Assembly: GCF_018069865.1 (NCBI RefSeq)
Contig: NZ_JAGQDG010000003.1
Span: forward strand, 434,001-498,000
Direction of reading: 5' to 3'
DNA: 64,000 bases
Source: Ideonella paludis
GTDB lineage: Bacteria > Pseudomonadota > Gammaproteobacteria > Burkholderiales > Burkholderiaceae_C
The position numbers and the translations under genes are program-made. Positions 61,961 through 64,000 of this stretch are shown piece after piece (the first letter of the stretch is position 1; every line of letters starts with the position of its first letter). The notes beneath the pieces were generated by a model. That model made no database searches and was not told the origin of the DNA. It worked only from the letters and a program-made list of their open reading frames with translations.

Positions 61961-62592
61961 CTCGCGTGATCATCTGTGACGACCACGCCCTGATCCGTCG
62001 CGGCATTCGCGACACCCTCTCAGACGCACCCGATATCGACGTGATTGGCGAGGCCAGTGACTACGGCGAGCTGCGCAGCCTGTTGCGCAACGAGAGCTGC
62101 GATGTGCTGGTGCTGGACATCAATATGCCGGGCCGCAGTGGGCTGGATGTGCTGCATGTGCTGAAAGACGAGGGCTCGACCATCAAAGTGTTGGTCGTCA
62201 GCATGTACCCCGAAGACCAATACGCCATTCGAGCCCTCAAGGCCGGTGCCTATGGCTATGTCAACAAAGGCGGCGACCCGGCGGCCTTGGTGCAGGCCGT
62301 GCGCACCGTGGCCCAAGGCCGCAAATATGTGACGCCAGAGATCGCGCAGATGCTGGTGGAGAGCTTGACCACCCCTGATGTGGCCAATGCCCATGAAAAG
62401 CTCTCCGACCGCGAGCTTCAAACCTTGGTGATGATCGCCTCGGGCAAGCGGCTCTCAGACATCGCCACTGAGCTGACCCTGTCGCCCAAGACGGTGAGCG
62501 TTTACCGCGCCCGCGTGCTGGAGAAGCTGGCCCTGGCCAATAACGCAGAGCTCACGGTGTACGCGATTCGAAACGGGCTGGTGGGCGAGTAG
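61957..62592 (+). CDS. LuxR/NarL-type response regulator
   Basis: 211 residues. Receiver with DDH at the start, Asp54 (LVLDINMPG) and a Lys in YVNKGG, then the LuxR helix-turn-helix (LSDRELQTLVMIASGKRLSDI and TVSVYRARVLEKL). Coupled by ATGA to the REC-kinase, hence its output partner. The 3' end overlaps the convergent methyltransferase gene by 41 bases. Confidence 0.93.
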   Translation: MTRVIICDDHALIRRGIRDTLSDAPDIDVIGEASDYGELRSLLRNESCDVLVLDINMPGRSGLDVLHVLKDEGSTIKVLVVSMYPEDQYAIRALKAGAYGYVNKGGDPAALVQAVRTVAQGRKYVTPEIAQMLVESLTTPDVANAHEKLSDRELQTLVMIASGKRLSDIATELTLSPKTVSVYRARVLEKLALANNAELTVYAIRNGLVGE

Positions 62593-63406
62593 GCTCGCAG
62601 CTGACTTTGGCTTGGCAGCTCTTGCCGCAGGCACGGGCCATCGCAGCGGTACACCGATGAGGCGTGGTCGCGCCAAACGGTGCTTGATACAGCCACACCG
62701 GCTTGCCCGGCACGGTCTCTAGCCGGGTGTGAGGCGTCCAGCCCGGCACTTCAAACTCCAGGCTCACCAGCCAGGCGCCGGGGCGCAGCTCGCGCAGCGC
62801 CTTGTCGCGCGCCTTGGGCATGCTCTCGGGCCGCTGGAAGAGGTAAACCACATCCAGGCCGCTCCAGTCGGCGGCCCAAATGTCGCCCCGCCGTACCTGG
62901 GCAAAGCCACAGCGCCAAGCGCAGGCCCAGCGCAGCGGCGCACTCCACTCCAAGCCACGCAAGTCGGCTTGCGGATACTCGCGGCGCAGCGCCAAGAGGC
63001 CATCGCCCAGGCCGCAGCCTGCATCCAAGACCTTGGCGCTTGCCGGCAAAGGCAGGGCTTGGCCCAGGCCCTGCAGCGCATCTTTGGGTGTGGGAAACAG
63101 CGGCGCATCACCCCAGGTGCTGCGCGGGTAGAGCACGGCCAACACCGCCAGCGGCACCAGCCAGGCCCACGCGGGCCAGGTGCTGATGGCGCCGCCTTGC
63201 AGCATCAACCACGACAGCGGAAAGCCCGCTGCCACCATCAGCCGCCGCCAGCGCTGGCTTTGCTGCAGAGCGATGGCCAGAGACCAGCCCACCGCGACGG
63301 CACCAGCCACCCACACATCGACCCCGAAACGGGGCGCCAAGACCATCAAGGCCCAGGCCGACAGCCAGGTCAGCAAAGCGGGGAGGGGCCAGCGGGAGGT
63401 CAGCAT
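62552..63406 (-). CDS. Membrane-attached class I SAM-dependent methyltransferase
   Basis: 284 residues. Three hydrophobic segments in the first 95 residues, then a Rossmann methyltransferase domain with the SAM loop VLDAGCGLGDGLLALRR (about 127-143) and motif II/III-like DVVYLFQRPES. The last 40 residues are basic and Cys-containing. The substrate is unknown; it starts within the last codons of the pilin-like gene, so the two are coupled. Confidence 0.8.
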   Translation of the reverse strand: MLTSRWPLPALLTWLSAWALMVLAPRFGVDVWVAGAVAVGWSLAIALQQSQRWRRLMVAAGFPLSWLMLQGGAISTWPAWAWLVPLAVLAVLYPRSTWGDAPLFPTPKDALQGLGQALPLPASAKVLDAGCGLGDGLLALRREYPQADLRGLEWSAPLRWACAWRCGFAQVRRGDIWAADWSGLDVVYLFQRPESMPKARDKALRELRPGAWLVSLEFEVPGWTPHTRLETVPGKPVWLYQAPFGATTPHRCTAAMARACGKSCQAKVSCEPTRPPARFESRTP

Positions 63407-63927
63407 CCGGAGGTGTCCACGGTGACGGTGGGTGCTTGACCAGCCGCCGATGGTGTGCGGTAGGTGACGCTGCAGGTCAAAGGATTGCTGGCAGCGATCA
63501 AGCCCATCGGTGTGCCCACCACGGCCGGCCAGTTGTAAAGGTCCACAAAGCCAGCGTGGTTCATCAGGGCGGGCAAACCACCACCTTGGCCCGTTCGGTC
63601 ATCCCAGGGATAGCCGAACTGCAGGCGATGGGTGACGCCATCGATCACGACACGCGGTTGGGCCGCTGCGTGATAGTTGAGCTTGATATCGCAAGTCGGC
63701 GAGATCACACACTTGGCATGCACCGTGTGCAGCGCGTCATACACGGCGGCTTCCATGCCCTTCACAGCGGCGATGCGCGCATCGCGTCGCATGTCCATGA
63801 ACTTGGGCAATGCCACCGCAGCCAGAATGCCCAATATGACGATCACCACGATCAGCTCGATCAAGGTGAAGCCCCGCGCGCTCAACTGGCGGGGTAAGGC
63901 GGCAAGGCGGGGCGGCAGGCGTGACAT
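63400..63927 (-). CDS. Type IV pilin-like protein (pseudopilin)
   Basis: 175 residues. Prepilin signal: positive leader, then RG^FTLIELIVVIVILGIL with Glu at mature position 5, as required for PilD processing and pilus-core packing. About 140 residues follow with two Cys pairs (KCVISPTC and the C-terminal SGC with LTCSVT), likely the disulfide-bound globular head. It may be a minor pilin or secretion pseudopilin. No assembly genes are adjacent in the window. Confidence 0.88.
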   Translation of the reverse strand: MSRLPPRLAALPRQLSARGFTLIELIVVIVILGILAAVALPKFMDMRRDARIAAVKGMEAAVYDALHTVHAKCVISPTCDIKLNYHAAAQPRVVIDGVTHRLQFGYPWDDRTGQGGGLPALMNHAGFVDLYNWPAVVGTPMGLIAASNPLTCSVTYRTPSAAGQAPTVTVDTSGC

Positions 63928-64000
63928 GACCGCCTGATTGTGAGAGGCGGGCGACGACTTAAAGCGCGAAAAAGCGCGGGCCTTGCCGCCTTCAAGTGCC

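Overview
The window looks like a chromosomal segment of a high-GC betaproteobacterium of the order Burkholderiales, possibly the Rubrivivax/Leptothrix/Ideonella or Comamonadaceae side. This rests on gene order (maf-yceD-rpmF-plsX-fabHDG-acpP-fabF-rpoE-rseAB-mucD-lepA-lepB-rnc-era-recO-pdxJ-acpS), on the JDVT-CTERM/MrtJ sorting pair, and on the 'Wza with SLBB domains plus Wzz' export genes. No rRNA, tRNA or CRISPR array was seen.

Layout. (1) 1-7659: surface polysaccharide genes on the + strand (Wzx-type flippase, three glycosyltransferases, an AsnB-type amidotransferase, an EpsG-type polymerase). Several are clearly AT-richer than the rest of the window, which suggests transfer. (2) 7660-9980: a mobile-DNA scar. 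A 1242-bp IS3-family element (8377-9618, with recognisable imperfect inverted repeats) sits between two fragments of an IS91-type unit, the start of its tyrosine recombinase and the tail of its transposase. (3) 9994-14214, minus strand: Wzz-like chain-length protein, Wza-like export protein and RfbB, the export end of the polysaccharide pathway. (4) 14358-18095: RhlE helicase, a VanZ-like protein, an RsmI-like methyltransferase, a Maf/YceF pyrophosphatase and YceD. (5) 18339-24095: rpmF and the fatty-acid synthesis operon. (6) 24205-27985: sigma-E, its anti-sigma system and a MucD/DegP protease. (7) 28606-35985: lepA-lepB-DUF4845-rnc-era-recO-pdxJ-acpS-arfB, a tightly packed housekeeping run preceded by a candidate small RNA or attenuator.

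(8) 35986-43255, minus strand, is the most interesting part. Seven genes with overlapping or abutting ends form one apparent operon: a CPBP-type intramembrane protease resembling MrtJ; a 680-residue c-type cytochrome with Ig-like repeats ending in a JDVT-CTERM sorting tail; a TlpA-like thioredoxin; a tiny DUF4266 lipoprotein ending in CGCN; a DUF3570 outer-membrane barrel; an ApbE-family flavin transferase without a signal peptide; and DsbD. I read this as an envelope redox system with its own maturation and sorting enzymes. Its substrate and purpose are unknown.

(9) 43480-53277: a secreted subtilase, an SH3-like/SPFH protein pair, a two-component pair, a triplicated terminator, a fumarylacetoacetate-hydrolase-family enzyme and a Crp/Fnr regulator. 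(10) 53340-62592: chemotaxis genes cheW-mcp-mcp-cheA-cheY-cheZ in DNA order (transcribed in reverse on the minus strand), then a divergent REC-histidine kinase and LuxR-type regulator. (11) 62552-63927: a membrane-attached methyltransferase and a type IV pilin-like protein.
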